From contig NZ_KE356561.1 of the NCBI RefSeq assembly GCF_000415985.1, forward strand, positions 2,530,129 through 2,594,128: a stretch of 64,000 bases of DNA, read 5' to 3'. The translations under genes and the position numbers were made by a program. The notes beneath the pieces are model-generated. The model saw only the letters and a list, made by a program, of their open reading frames with translations, made no database searches and was not told where the DNA came from. How positions within the stretch are numbered: position 1 is the first letter of the stretch; each line of letters starts with the position of its first letter. This DNA comes from Haloquadratum walsbyi J07HQW2. GTDB lineage: Archaea > Halobacteriota > Halobacteria > Halobacteriales > Haloferacaceae. Shown piece after piece: positions 36,205 to 45,798 of the stretch.

Positions 36205-37155
36205 ATGAAATTCATCGAGGAAATAGTCGTTGAGGAATTCCTTCCGACGTTTCGTTCAATGCTGGCAGAAGATCTTCGCAATCGTGGGTTTACCCAACAT
36301 GAGGTTGCTGAAGCACTTGGTATCAGCCAAAGCGCGGTCTCAAAGTATGCTCACGGCGATATCAGTCGTCGTGATGTCGTTGTAACCGACGAGGATGTCA
36401 AAGCGCTTGTCAACCAGATTGGGACAGGACTCACAGCAGGAGATATGTCACGTGTTCAAGCCCTCATCGAATCTGAAGTGCTAATTCGACGACTCGAGGC
36501 TGGCGGAGTTATCACTCGACTACATGAGGAGTCCATGCCTGAAGTTGCGGAGCACGATGGATACTCCAGGATCCATGATCCGGAGGGTGGTCTTCGGACG
36601 AGCGAACAAATTCGCTCATCGCTTCGGCGTGCACTTCGTCGGCTGACGAATACCACCGGATTTGCTGAGTTCATTCCGAATGTAGGCTCAAACCTTGTTG
36701 CATGTCTTCCAGATGCAACCACTGTCGATGATGTTGCAGGTGTGCCTGGGCGAATATTTGATGTCAAAGGTAACACGACCGTCCCAGGAGATCCAGAGTT
36801 TGGCGTCAGCGAACATGTTGCATCTGTACTACTCACCGCTCGAGCGAATGGATTTGAATTTAATAGTGCAATCAATATCTACTATGATGTAGATATAATT
36901 GAACAGCTCTCTAATGCAGGGTATGATACAGTTGAATTTGATCCCGATGCCGCCGGTGATCCAATCCAAACCGCATTTTCATCGATGGCAAGTAATAATA
37001 TCACTATCAGTGAGACTGAAGCTGAGGCACAGCCCGTTGCTTGCTATCAAACAGGCGGATACGGGATTGAGCCGGTTATATATATTCTAGCGTCAGATAC
37101 TGACACGATTATCGAGATTGTCCAAGAACTTCTTGTACCAAAGACGCGCGGATAA
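36205..37155 (+). CDS. thiR: ThiR-like thiamine-phosphate-responsive transcriptional regulator (HTH plus ThiN domain)
   Basis: 316 residues. An HTH of Cro/Xre type lies near residues 28-55 (GFTQHEVAEALGISQSAVSK then YAHGDIS). A linker follows, and then a ThiN-type domain from about 140: SSLRRALRRLTNTTGFAEFI, PNVGSNLVACLPDATTVDDV, VPGRIFDVKGNT and YQTGGYGIEPVIYILA. In archaea such fusions repress thiamine genes and sense thiamine phosphates with the ThiN domain. The convergent neighbour thi4 is a likely target. It is 14 bases after dcd on the same strand. Confidence 0.85.
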   Translation: MKFIEEIVVEEFLPTFRSMLAEDLRNRGFTQHEVAEALGISQSAVSKYAHGDISRRDVVVTDEDVKALVNQIGTGLTAGDMSRVQALIESEVLIRRLEAGGVITRLHEESMPEVAEHDGYSRIHDPEGGLRTSEQIRSSLRRALRRLTNTTGFAEFIPNVGSNLVACLPDATTVDDVAGVPGRIFDVKGNTTVPGDPEFGVSEHVASVLLTARANGFEFNSAINIYYDVDIIEQLSNAGYDTVEFDPDAAGDPIQTAFSSMASNNITISETEAEAQPVACYQTGGYGIEPVIYILASDTDTIIEIVQELLVPKTRG

Positions 37156-37342
37156 AGACGCCCCTCACGAATTCTTTTCATATCATAGCCAAACTCTGAC
37201 TTTAGATATTCGCCTATTTGACATATCGAAACTATAACTGAAAACAGTTTCAAAACTCACGTGCTTATGAACCGACTAACGGGTCAGTATAAATATGGAC
37301 GACCGTCCCTGGTTCAATTGAAATCAGGGTATGACCGATTAG

Positions 37343-38266
37343 TTAGTCGTCTGCAGGTGCTGCAGGGGTGAAATCAACCGGCGTTGTGTCGCGACCAAGC
37401 TCATCAAGACATGCTTGGGCACCGCGCTTTCCTGAGAGTAACATCGCACCGAATGTTGGTCCCATTCGTGGCAGTCCTTCAACAGTTGCAACAGCCATTC
37501 CGGTAGCAACGACGCCGGGATGAACAACACCAGTGTGTTCGACAACTTGATCCTCAGATCGACTTACCCACATTGAGTCATGACCTGGTGAGTCATGTCC
37601 AGGGGCACCGTATTCATCCTCGGCAGTATTGTCCATTCCAGTATTATGCTCATTTGCATGTTCAATTCCTGGTGCATTCAATACACCACGCTCTGAGAGT
37701 TTTGAAATCACAACAGCATCGTGACCGGTCGAATCAACAACAAGGTCAGATTCAACAGCAACGGGGTCAACACAGGTAAGCTCACGCGGCAGAGCATGCA
37801 CAGGTGTCCAGTTGAGGACAATCCCACCGACGCGATGATTCTCACGCGTGACTACATCTGTGAACTCGGTCATATTCTGCACCTTCGCGCCGGCATCGCA
37901 GGCTGCTTTAATGAGTGCTGAGCAGGCATGTGGACCATCAGCAACGTACAATCCAGACGCCTCATCTGACTTCTCGTATGGAACATCAAGTTCATCAAGT
38001 ACTGACTGTGCAGGGTCTCGAACAGTAACTTTGTTCATCAAGAATCCGCCGAGCCAGAACCCACCACCGAGATAATTATTCTTCTCAACGATTGTTACAT
38101 CAACACCGCGCTCGGCGAGTTCCTTAGCCGTGACAAGCCCTGATGGTCCTCCCCCAACGATAATTACCTCTGTGTCAACGCGATCAATAAATTCACTACC
38201 CCAGTCTTTGGCGATCGCTCGTGTGACTTGTGCTTCACTGACGTCTGCGAATTCATCAAACGACAT
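37343..38266 (-). CDS. thi4: Thiamine thiazole synthase Thi4
   Basis: 307 residues. The FAD/NAD-binding motif [20 protein letters not shown] is at about 33-52, and [14 protein letters not shown] is typical of Thi4. Cys165 lies in the conserved [14 protein letters not shown] block and corresponds to the Cys that donates sulfur in single-turnover (suicidal) Thi4 enzymes, as in Haloferax. C-terminal [21 protein letters not shown] is the glycine-rich end. It makes the ADP-thiazole precursor of thiamine. It converges with the thiR gene. Its start is preceded directly by an inverted repeat. Confidence 0.95.
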   Translation of the reverse strand: MSFDEFADVSEAQVTRAIAKDWGSEFIDRVDTEVIIVGGGPSGLVTAKELAERGVDVTIVEKNNYLGGGFWLGGFLMNKVTVRDPAQSVLDELDVPYEKSDEASGLYVADGPHACSALIKAACDAGAKVQNMTEFTDVVTRENHRVGGIVLNWTPVHALPRELTCVDPVAVESDLVVDSTGHDAVVISKLSERGVLNAPGIEHANEHNTGMDNTAEDEYGAPGHDSPGHDSMWVSRSEDQVVEHTGVVHPGVVATGMAVATVEGLPRMGPTFGAMLLSGKRGAQACLDELGRDTTPVDFTPAAPADD

Positions 38267-38279
38267 ATCACCTAGTGAT
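38267..38279 (-). promoter_or_regulatory. Inverted repeat at the thi4 start codon, possible ThiR operator
   Basis: ATCAC-CTA-GTGAT is a perfect five-base inverted repeat immediately upstream of the thi4 ATG (ATG ends at 38266). A TATA-like element (CATATAGAG, minus strand) lies about 45-55 bases upstream of the ATG. The site could be an operator blocking transcription or initiation. Linking it to ThiR is inference from the neighbouring regulator gene. Confidence 0.3.
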
Positions 38280-38388
38280 ATTACTAACTACTAAAATCAT
38301 TCGAAACTACACTCTATATGTGCTCTCAAAAAAGAATATCCGTCGTATAGATACCAAGACGAACGATTTAGGTCCATCCAGGTCAAAT

Positions 38389-38400
38389 AGTATATAATGA
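38389..38400 (+). promoter_or_regulatory. TATA-box promoter of the 38429 gene
   Basis: AGTATATAATGA lies about 30-40 bases before the ATG at 38429. That spacing is consistent with a haloarchaeal promoter giving a leaderless or very short-leader transcript. Confidence 0.4.
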
Positions 38401-38428
38401 CACATTCAGCATCCATTGGTGATTATCT

Positions 38429-39430
38429 ATGAATATGATCGTTGACGGTGAATGGCGGACCGATGCGTATCAAACGACGAATGATGATGGCGAATTCGAT
38501 AGACAAGAGACATCATTCCGCGATGAGATAAGCTCTGACTCAGACGCTAAATTCCCTGCTGAGTCAGGACGATATCATGTATATATATCTCGGGCATGTC
38601 CGTGGGCTCATCGTGTCGCAATGACACGTCAACTATGTGATCTTGAAGATGATATTTCTCTTTCAGTCGTTGAACCCGAGCGATATGAAGACGGGTGGGA
38701 GTTCTCTACAGCGTATCCAGATCCACTGTATGATGCGGAGTATCTTCGCGATATCTATACTCGTGCAGACCCTGAATTCACAGGTCGTGTTACTGTCCCT
38801 GTGCTGTGGGATCGTCAAACACAAACCATTGTGAATAACGAGTCTCGTGAGATCATGCGGATGCTCAATACAGCGTTTGATGGATCGAATGACGTTGCGT
38901 TGTGGCCAGAAGGCTACCGCGAGGAAGTAGATCGGGTTATTGATGAGATATATGACCCAATTAATAACGGCGTTTATCGCGCTGGATTCGCGGATACACA
39001 AGAAGCATATAATGCTGCTGTTGAAGACGTATTTGACGCGCTTGATCACTGGGAAGAAGTGCTTGAAGACCAGCGGTTCCTTGCCGGCAACATGCTTACC
39101 GAAGCCGATCTTGCGATGTTTGTGACGCTAATTAGATTTGATCATGTCTATCATACCCACTTCAAATGTAATCGTCGTGCAATCCATGAATATCCAAATC
39201 TATGGAATTATACCAAAGAGATATATCAACTTCCTGGGATTGAATCAACAGTAAATATTGATCACATAATGCGGCATTATTATGTCAGTCACGATGATGT
39301 GAATCCAAAACGACTTGTCCCGACGGGTCCTGACATTGACTTTAGTACCCCACATAACCGCGACCGTCTGCCAGCGAATCTACCAGACGCGCTGCAGGGT
39401 AATACGACTGCCGCCGTTGCTGACGACTGA
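38429..39430 (+). CDS. Glutathionyl-hydroquinone reductase / Xi-class GST-like protein
   Basis: 333 residues. The thioredoxin-fold N-domain has the Xi-class active site CPWAH, with Cys57 (YISRACPWAHRVAMTRQL). After the cis-Pro strand (RVTVPVLWDRQTQTIVNNES) comes an all-helical domain with LAGNMLTEADLAMFVTLIRF, then HFKCNRRAIHEYPNLWNYTK and the late IDHIMRHYYVSHDDVNP. These match the ECM4/YqjG family, which reduces S-glutathionyl-hydroquinones. Haloarchaea generally use gamma-glutamylcysteine, so the physiological thiol is probably not glutathione. It is monocistronic and divergent from thi4. Confidence 0.92.
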   Translation: MNMIVDGEWRTDAYQTTNDDGEFDRQETSFRDEISSDSDAKFPAESGRYHVYISRACPWAHRVAMTRQLCDLEDDISLSVVEPERYEDGWEFSTAYPDPLYDAEYLRDIYTRADPEFTGRVTVPVLWDRQTQTIVNNESREIMRMLNTAFDGSNDVALWPEGYREEVDRVIDEIYDPINNGVYRAGFADTQEAYNAAVEDVFDALDHWEEVLEDQRFLAGNMLTEADLAMFVTLIRFDHVYHTHFKCNRRAIHEYPNLWNYTKEIYQLPGIESTVNIDHIMRHYYVSHDDVNPKRLVPTGPDIDFSTPHNRDRLPANLPDALQGNTTAAVADD

Positions 39431-39561
39431 GTCCGCATTAGAGAACAATAGTCATTAGACAGGAAATCACTCGATGAGTATATCTAAGATGGGATTCTTG
39501 CTTTATCATTGCATGTTATCCGCCTGATATAGATCATTATCTCAGAAATAATCGATTACAG

Positions 39562-40347
39562 TTACTCTAGTTCACCACGCCGTATTTCTTTTTCTGCACG
39601 CTCACGCGCCTCGTCCGGGTCAAATCTATCAACAACCGCTGTGAGAGCAATATTATTAGCCTGTTTTAGTTCTACTGCGTGTGCAGTGATATTTGGGACT
39701 GCTCGAAGCACATTGTCGATAATCGGGACTGTTGCAGCAACTGCTGACCGTGAGAGTGGATTAAGATCAATGACAATCTCGTGCTTTCCGACCGCGTCAA
39801 GTGCAGCGGCTCGATCACCATCTTCAAGCGGCACTAACACAACATCTGCAGCACCAATTCCATCCGAATCAACAGTCGCACGCTCATGATCAAGACCCGG
39901 AATTTGACCATCAGCTTTCAATCCCCTGACCGTTTCTGCGCCGTGGTCGTGGAGATGATCGGCAATCGCTTTCATGCGCTCCTCTGTCCGATTAAATAAA
40001 TTCACCTCGATATCTGCGTTAACCATCTTAGCAAGCTCGACAATTGCTTCCGGAACAAGCGCAGCAACATTCCCATTCACTGAAATAACAGGATGTTCCG
40101 CATCAAGAAGTAACGCCGCCGCCGCTCGTGCAGCCTCATCTGCGGACGCGATCGTCCTTTCACCGAGTAAATAGTCAAATGCCTCACCGCGACCCTCTGC
40201 AATGAGACCCTGTGTGCTCGTAATTCCAGCGTTAACACCTTCTTCGATTCGATGCCGGGTTATGAGTGATTGATATCGCGGATGACTCTGTGGCATATCG
40301 GTATCACCTTGTTTCCCCGGACTTTCCGTCGATGAAGAATCATTCAT
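39562..40347 (-). CDS. 4-phosphopantoate--beta-alanine ligase
   Basis: 261 residues, or about 243 if MPQSHPRYQSL is the start. HPRYQSLITRHRIEEGVNAG, then PVISVNGNVAALVPEAIVEL, ADIEVNLFNRTEERMKAIAD and VIDLNPLSRSAVAATVPIID are the hallmark blocks of the archaeal phosphopantothenate synthetase (PPS, formerly DUF137). It ligates beta-alanine to 4-phosphopantoate in CoA synthesis. It follows the pantoate kinase gene on the same strand after a 326-base spacer. Confidence 0.95.
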   Translation of the reverse strand: MNDSSSTESPGKQGDTDMPQSHPRYQSLITRHRIEEGVNAGITSTQGLIAEGRGEAFDYLLGERTIASADEAARAAAALLLDAEHPVISVNGNVAALVPEAIVELAKMVNADIEVNLFNRTEERMKAIADHLHDHGAETVRGLKADGQIPGLDHERATVDSDGIGAADVVLVPLEDGDRAAALDAVGKHEIVIDLNPLSRSAVAATVPIIDNVLRAVPNITAHAVELKQANNIALTAVVDRFDPDEARERAEKEIRRGELE

Positions 40348-40673
40348 AACTACCGTATCATCACCTGAGTGATACTAGCGGTCATACGATATTGCCGATT
40401 CACTCTCACGCCAGTTATCATATAGCGCCTGTAATTGACCCGAAGTAAAAATAGGTTGGTTTAGATTATCTCTTACAATTCAATATGAGTAAATCTCGGA
40501 GGGATGAGAAGGTCAAATTCACCAATCTCGTCAAATAACCAGTCAGTGCGAGTCCAACTGGATTAGTTCTAAGCTGTGATATGTGAGACTTGTCACATCT
40601 TCAGCTGGTGTAAACACCTTTGTGAAAATTGATGTTCAGTGGCGTAATTTCTGTGTCTTCAGTCGCGTCGCGA
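40348..40673. other. 326-base spacer between the pantoate kinase and phosphopantoate ligase genes
   Basis: No gene is seen. A GC-balanced stretch near 40500-40670 contains only short frames. It probably contains a separate promoter for the ligase gene. Confidence 0.4.
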
Positions 40674-41579
40674 TTAAGAGTGTTCGACTGACTGTGGATT
40701 GCACTGATCATCGGTCCGATTGCGTTCCTGTTGTTGTATACTTACCCCGCCGCTGTGAGTCTGACAAACTACTGGATCATAGCCTGCAGTAGAGAGATCA
40801 TCATCAAAAGCAAAAACAGTGTTTCCAAGCATAGCCATTGCCGCATCACCACCTGCTGTTTGGACATCTGAAATCACTGCTTGCACTTCAGGCGTCAACA
40901 ACTCCGCATCGACACTAAATTGATGTGCGAGTGTCATGAACTGACTTGCCGTTGGCGTTGATTGAAGCGTGTCCAGCGCCTGCTCGCCTGCGGTCGTTAG
41001 TGCATCTGTATCGCCATTTAGAACAGATTCTGTTGAGACCGTTCCGAACGAACAGTATTCCACCCGTGGTGTAGCCGTAATCCCATCGAGCTGCCCGACA
41101 TGTGGTGCTCCCGGCTCCACCCGGATTGGAAATCCTCCTCGAGCCTGCGCAACAACATCTCCAAGTCCGGTTCCTGCACGCACCTCTGCGCAGTGAGCAG
41201 CTGTAACGAGTTCGCTCTCTACTCGCGTGTTCATTTCATTTGCGATAATATTGCCTCCAAACGCAACACCAAGTGTCATTGCACCTGAGACACCGAATCC
41301 AGCACCGAGTGGTAATGCTGTCTGTGCATTAACGCAGATGTCATCTAAATCAAGCATTTCGATTATCGTATCAACAGCTTCGATAGATATCGACTCACCA
41401 TTGAGTCTAACCCCTGGATTAACTGTTTGTCCACGACATACCTGTAGTTCGACGCCAGTTGATATGGTGAGACCAGCTCCTCGCGACCCAGTCGTGACAG
41501 GGTCATCTGTGTGATGTGCGGTAAAGAACCCAGTAATATGCCCTGGGACGAACACTGTCGCTTCGCGAGTAGCTGTCAT
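40674..41579 (-). CDS. Pantoate kinase (GHMP kinase family)
   Basis: 301 residues. ATVFVPGHITGFFTAHHTDD is the N-terminal substrate strand. The GHMP phosphate loop is ALPLGAGFGVSGAMTLGVAF, and GTGLGDVVAQARGGFPIR is the third motif. Archaeal pantoate kinase phosphorylates pantoate before beta-alanine ligation, the reverse order of bacteria. The last 20 residues are polar and poorly conserved. The aspS stop lies directly next to its ATG (41580/41579), indicating translational coupling. Confidence 0.94.
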   Translation of the reverse strand: MTATREATVFVPGHITGFFTAHHTDDPVTTGSRGAGLTISTGVELQVCRGQTVNPGVRLNGESISIEAVDTIIEMLDLDDICVNAQTALPLGAGFGVSGAMTLGVAFGGNIIANEMNTRVESELVTAAHCAEVRAGTGLGDVVAQARGGFPIRVEPGAPHVGQLDGITATPRVEYCSFGTVSTESVLNGDTDALTTAGEQALDTLQSTPTASQFMTLAHQFSVDAELLTPEVQAVISDVQTAGGDAAMAMLGNTVFAFDDDLSTAGYDPVVCQTHSGGVSIQQQERNRTDDQCNPQSVEHS

Positions 41580-42884
41580 CTACGGGCTCAGTCGTTGTCG
41601 GTCTCTTGGGAAGATAACCGCCTCACGGATGTTTTCAAGCCCAAGCATCGTCATTACAAGCCGCTCACCACCGAGCCCCCATCCTGCATGCGGTGGCATT
41701 CCGTATTTGAACATCTTGGTGTAATAGTTGAACTGCTCAGGATCAAGACCTTGCTGTTCAAACCCCTTAACAAGGTGTTCATATCGGTGTTCACGCTGTC
41801 CACCGGAGACAAGCTCCATTTGTGGATGCATCATATCAAATCCTGTTGAGAGTGTTTCATCATCATCATGATCTTTGATATAAAATGGCTTAATTTCAGA
41901 TGGCCAGTCAGTGATGAAATAATGTGTGCCGACGTCTGCGCCGAGCGCTCGTTCACCATCAGTTGGAAGATCATCACCCCAGAGTAATTGCTCATCAAGC
42001 TTACCCGTCGCATTAATTCGTTCAATCGCTTCTTGATATGTAATTCGCGGGAATGCCTCATCAGGAGCATCAAATTCATCGATGAGTCCAAGCGTCTCTA
42101 ATTCGCTTACACAGTTTTCAGCAACTCCTTCATAAGCGGCTGTGACAACATACTCACACGCATCCATTGCTTCCGTATGATTAATGAACGCTGACTCGAA
42201 GTCAATTGATGTTGCCTCATTGAGATGTCGAGGTGTATTGTGTTCCTCGGCACGAAAAATTGGTCCAACCTCAAAGACACGTTCAAGCCCTGATCCAATC
42301 ATTAGCTGCTTGAACAACTGCGGTGACTGATTCATGAATGCTTCTTCGCCGAAGTATGTAATTGGGAATAGCTCAGTTCCACCTTCAGTCCCAGTTGCAA
42401 CAATCTTCGGCGTATTGATTTCCGTGCATCCAAGATCACGGAACGCACCGCGAATCGCACGAAGCACTTCAGAGCGAATCTGGAATATGGCTTTTACCTC
42501 CTCTTTTCGCAAGTCAAGAGTCCGATTATCAAGTCGAGTTGAAATATCAGCATCAACCTTTCCTGATGGGTCAAGCGGTAGTTCGGTATCAGCAGAAGCG
42601 AGAACCTCAAGTGCCGTTGGCACAATCTCAACATCAGTTGGTGCCCGCGGTTCTTCATCGGCTATACCAGTGATGCTGATTACACTTTCTCGAGGGACGT
42701 CAAGCCCTGTCTGGACAATCTTGTCATCCATCTCATCTTTTTCAAACTTAACTTGAATCTTCCCGCTTCGATCACGGAGAATCAAGAAGGCAATCCCCCC
42801 CAGATCGCGGATTTCATGAACCCACCCGGCAATCGTGACCTCGTCATCGGGGGTAACCTCAGCTGTAAGCGTTCTATCCTGCAT
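41580..42884 (-). CDS. aspS: Aspartate--tRNA(Asp/Asn) ligase
   Basis: 434 residues, the archaeal short form. An OB-fold anticodon domain comes first ([20 protein letters not shown]). Class II motifs follow: motif 2 [20 protein letters not shown], motif 3 [35 protein letters not shown] and the late [14 protein letters not shown] are typical. In haloarchaea this enzyme is usually non-discriminating and makes Asp-tRNA(Asn), which the GatCAB amidotransferase converts; gatB is at 48782-50266. It heads the operon with pantoate kinase and the ligase. Confidence 0.96.
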   Translation of the reverse strand: MQDRTLTAEVTPDDEVTIAGWVHEIRDLGGIAFLILRDRSGKIQVKFEKDEMDDKIVQTGLDVPRESVISITGIADEEPRAPTDVEIVPTALEVLASADTELPLDPSGKVDADISTRLDNRTLDLRKEEVKAIFQIRSEVLRAIRGAFRDLGCTEINTPKIVATGTEGGTELFPITYFGEEAFMNQSPQLFKQLMIGSGLERVFEVGPIFRAEEHNTPRHLNEATSIDFESAFINHTEAMDACEYVVTAAYEGVAENCVSELETLGLIDEFDAPDEAFPRITYQEAIERINATGKLDEQLLWGDDLPTDGERALGADVGTHYFITDWPSEIKPFYIKDHDDDETLSTGFDMMHPQMELVSGGQREHRYEHLVKGFEQQGLDPEQFNYYTKMFKYGMPPHAGWGLGGERLVMTMLGLENIREAVIFPRDRQRLSP

Positions 42885-42931
42885 ACATTGTCGTTCTAGG
42901 TCCTATTCTTAAAAATAGTCGATTCTTGACT

Positions 42932-42972
42932 TCCTCCCCGCCCTGAAGGACAGGGCTTTCTCCTCTATCCTC
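42932..42972 (-). mobile_element. Right end of an IS1341-type element
   Basis: TTGACTTCCTCCCCGCCCTG followed by AAGGACAGGGCTTTCTCC is a hairpin end in minus orientation, matching the class of haloarchaeal TnpB right ends. No transposase body of that orientation follows; a foreign gene tail does. Confidence 0.7.
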
Positions 42973-42984
42973 CGTAACTGCTCG

Positions 42985-43116
42985 TACTACTACGATTACC
43001 AGTATGAAGTCCCCCCAGGGTCACGTGCTGAGATCCCTCATGTACTGACAGAGTTTACGGATTACGAGGCGAGTGGTTCGGGGCTTGTCACCGACGATAT
43101 TGAATTTCGATTTTGA
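42985..43116 (+). pseudogene. Gene tail trapped between two element ends (unknown family)
   Basis: An open frame of about 44 codons ends with TGA at 43114-43116, seven bases before the left end of copy D. It reads CSYYYDYQYEVPPGSRAEIP, then HVLTEFTDYEASGSGLVTDD and IEFRF. The composition is that of a real acidic haloarchaeal protein C-terminus, and it is not TnpB. There is no start codon or body. I infer that a gene was cut off by the transposon end at 42932-42972 or by deletion between elements. Confidence 0.5.
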
Positions 43117-43122
43117 TGTAGT

Positions 43123-44524
43123 TTATAGAGTACAAGGAGAATGCCCCGGGGCTTGACCCCGGGTTGAATCCGACAACCCATACTGCAAACCATTACATCA
43201 ACATATCTCTGATTAATAGACAGCGATGTAGTAGTCACCGTTACCCTGCATACCCGACACAAGAGCTAGTGGCTGAACTGGACTCTCATATCGACGTTCA
43301 TCGCCAAGCGTACAACTACACCCTGTACGAGTACGACAACGACAACGACAACGACAACGTGGACGCCGCCGACATCGGCTCTACGTACAACCACCACCAC
43401 TCCCGACTTTCCGACTGGAAAGACGGCTATCCCGTTCCTGTTCCTGTCTTCTCAGAGGCAGGGGTCCACTCGAAAGCTCTGAACCGGACCATCACACGGT
43501 TCTACCAGAATCTCACTGGACTCTGACTCTCCGAGCAGAAGCAAACCCGACGCAAGCTCAACTGGAAGTCGAAGTCACTGCGGGAGTTCCAGAGTCTGAC
43601 GTATTCGCAGTCTGGCTTCGAACTCAAACACACAACTCCGAGTGGCCGACACGCGACACTACACTCTGGCTCTCGACAATCGGAGATATCCCGATCCGCC
43701 ACCATCGCGAGATCCCCGACGAAGCAGCTCCCAAGGAACTCACCGTAAAGAAGAAACCGACCGGCGAGTGGTTCGTCTCGCTCGCTCTCGAAACCGACGA
43801 CGCCGACCTGACCGAGGAACCCCACGTCCACGTGGACTTACTGGACACGGGCAATAGCGTCGGTATTGACCTCGGTATCTTGAATTACAGTCACACATCG
43901 GATGGCAAGACCGTGGACTGGCTTGATCTTGAAGACGAGTCCGAACGACTCCAGCACGAGCACCGCAAGCTCTCACGGAAACAGAAGGGTCGAACAACTA
44001 CGAGAAACAACGTCGGGAGGTGGCAACGGTCAAGCGTCACATCAAGCGAAAAGTGTTGGACTACCAACACAAGACTACGACGTGGCTCGTCCGCAAGTCC
44101 GACGCTGTGTTCGTGAAGGGGATGGGATGTTAGAGCAGTCGCATAACGCTCGGAACAAGCAGACTGCGGCATGGCGTCAGTTCAGTTCATCACACTCCTC
44201 GAGTTGAACATAAAGGTGATCTGTACGACTGTCACGTCGTTCAAATTGAACCACGCGGGACAACCAAAGAGTGTGCATCGTGCGGTGTCGAGACGGCGAA
44301 ACCCATCTGGGTCAGGGAACATTCGTGTCCGAGCTGTGGGTTTGAGTGTGATTGTGAGTTGAACGCGGCGATGAATGTCCTACAACGCGGCTTTGTTGAG
44401 TGAGGGCTGGGATGACCCGAAGATACGCCCGTGGAGACTGCGCTCCCTGCGGACACCACTTGTGTGTCCGCAAACGCGTCGTAGAAACAGGAAGCCTCGG
44501 AGTCGGGGCTTGACCCCGAGGCGA
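43123..44524 (+). pseudogene. Decayed IS1341-type TnpB element of a second subfamily (copy D)
   Basis: The left end is TATAGAGTACAAGGAGAA plus a GC hairpin plus GAATCCGAC. The N-terminal HTH region is open (TQELVAELDSHIDVHRQAYN near 43280). GNSVGIDLGILNYSHTSDGK near 43850 carries the first RuvC aspartate. The C-terminal zinc finger and last RuvC part are at 44260-44400 (CASCGVETAKPIWVREHSCP-like, then ECDCELNAAMNVLQRGF). Frameshifts near 43526, 43640 and 44110 break it. A (GACAAC)4 tract lies at 43335-43358. The right-end hairpin (44492-44520) ends five bases before the GGGP synthase stop codon. Confidence 0.85.
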
Positions 44525-44525
44525 T

Positions 44526-45245
44526 TCAGGTCTCAGTATCTTTGTGTACATCTTTGACACCAGCAACAGTTTCGCTGACAGCATCAACCCCCTCGTCATG
44601 GAGTAAATCCCCGACAACTATTGTATCAGCATGGGCACCCATCTCATATGCAGCGTCATAACTACCAATTCCGCCGCCATAAAATAATGTTGACTCATCA
44701 ACTGCTGCGGCTGCTGCTGCGACTTTTTCGGGGTCGCCAAATGTTCCGGAATACTCAATATAGATAATCTCCTGACCAAATAACCGCTCAGCGACGGTTG
44801 CAAACGCGGCAACATCGTCTGCCGTCTGGTCAGTATTTGCTTTAGTTACTTCAGCAACAGACGCCTCAGGGTTCAAGACAATATATGCTTCTGTTGCTGT
44901 TCGCTCCCAATCGAGTGGACCGTCAATTCGAACCCACTCTTTGTGCGCTCCGGCTACCCAGAACGCCGACTCGGCGTTAAATACTGTTGGCACAAGGTAC
45001 CCATCGAGTGCATCTGATTCGACGACGACCGCTGGATTTGACGGCTCTTGATACAGCGGCATATCATATCGCGAGCATGCGTTGACTACTTCTTGCATTT
45101 TTTCTGTTGTGATGTCGAGCGTGCCGCCAATTTCAATCGCATCAGTTCCTGTCTGACACACATCTTCGAATGTTTCACCCTCGACGAGCGGTTTATCTGG
45201 GTCCACTTTAAGTATATGATCCCATTCTGTCCAAGGCCCATTCAT
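44526..45245 (-). CDS. Geranylgeranylglyceryl phosphate synthase
   Basis: 239 residues, a TIM barrel starting [80 protein letters not shown] and [20 protein letters not shown] with [13 protein letters not shown] are PcrB/GGGPS blocks. It forms the first ether bond of archaeal membrane lipids from geranylgeranyl-PP and glycerol-1-phosphate. In the gene order kept in many haloarchaea topA lies nearby, as here. The copy D right end touches its stop codon but the protein looks complete. Confidence 0.95.
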   Translation of the reverse strand: MNGPWTEWDHILKVDPDKPLVEGETFEDVCQTGTDAIEIGGTLDITTEKMQEVVNACSRYDMPLYQEPSNPAVVVESDALDGYLVPTVFNAESAFWVAGAHKEWVRIDGPLDWERTATEAYIVLNPEASVAEVTKANTDQTADDVAAFATVAERLFGQEIIYIEYSGTFGDPEKVAAAAAAVDESTLFYGGGIGSYDAAYEMGAHADTIVVGDLLHDEGVDAVSETVAGVKDVHKDTET

Positions 45246-45603
45246 TGCAGATACCTCTCCCGGGGCATAGATAAAAATGACGCGGAAAACGGTAGTGAAC
45301 TGTCTTTATTCAACCCTATTCGCATGTCATTTCCTAAACCGTAAGCAATAGATGACTAGCAAAATGTTCAGTAAAAAATCAAGAGACTCGTTATTCAGGA
45401 ATTCAATGTCTATCTTAGGCGGTTTGACGGGAGATCATCCATATTATTGATTTCTCGAATTATTAACCCGCTGGCTCGTTATTTGAGTATCGACACTGTA
45501 CGCTGATGTTGATTTGATATTAATACATATGAGGTGTATATACCTCCATGGTATCACGACCCTCGGAAGTATTATTAGGCGTATCACCGTACATACGTTT
45601 ACA
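45246..45603. other. 358-base spacer between GGGPS and cspA
   Basis: No gene is seen. It should contain the divergent promoters. On the plus strand the cspA start at 45604 is preceded by ATACGTTTACA, possibly part of its promoter; in-frame starts upstream have no family support. Confidence 0.4.
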
Positions 45604-45798
45604 ATGGCAGAAGGTAAGGTTGATTTTTTCAACGATACAGGCGGTTACGGTTTCATTTCGACTGAGGATGCGGACGATGATGTTTTCTTTCACATGGAAG
45701 ATGTCGGCGGTCCAGACCTCGAGGAAGGACAGGAAGTTGAGTTTGAGATTGAGCAGTCCGACAAGGGACCACGCGCAGCAAATCTCATTCGCGACTAA
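45604..45798 (+). CDS. cspA: Cold-shock domain protein CspA
   Basis: 64 residues from ATG MAEGKVDFFNDTGGYGFIST. Both RNA-binding motifs are visible: GGYGFIST (RNP1) and DVFFHMED (RNP2), ending KGPRAANLIRD. It binds single-stranded nucleic acid and acts as an RNA chaperone. A longer upstream start at 45514 adds 30 unrelated residues. It is monocistronic. Confidence 0.96.
   Translation: MAEGKVDFFNDTGGYGFISTEDADDDVFFHMEDVGGPDLEEGQEVEFEIEQSDKGPRAANLIRD

Noticed and set aside
43335-43358. (GACAAC)4 repeat as a possible CRISPR or regulatory repeat
   Set aside because: It is a short in-frame Asp-Asn repeat inside the TnpB N-terminal remnant and is explained by slippage.
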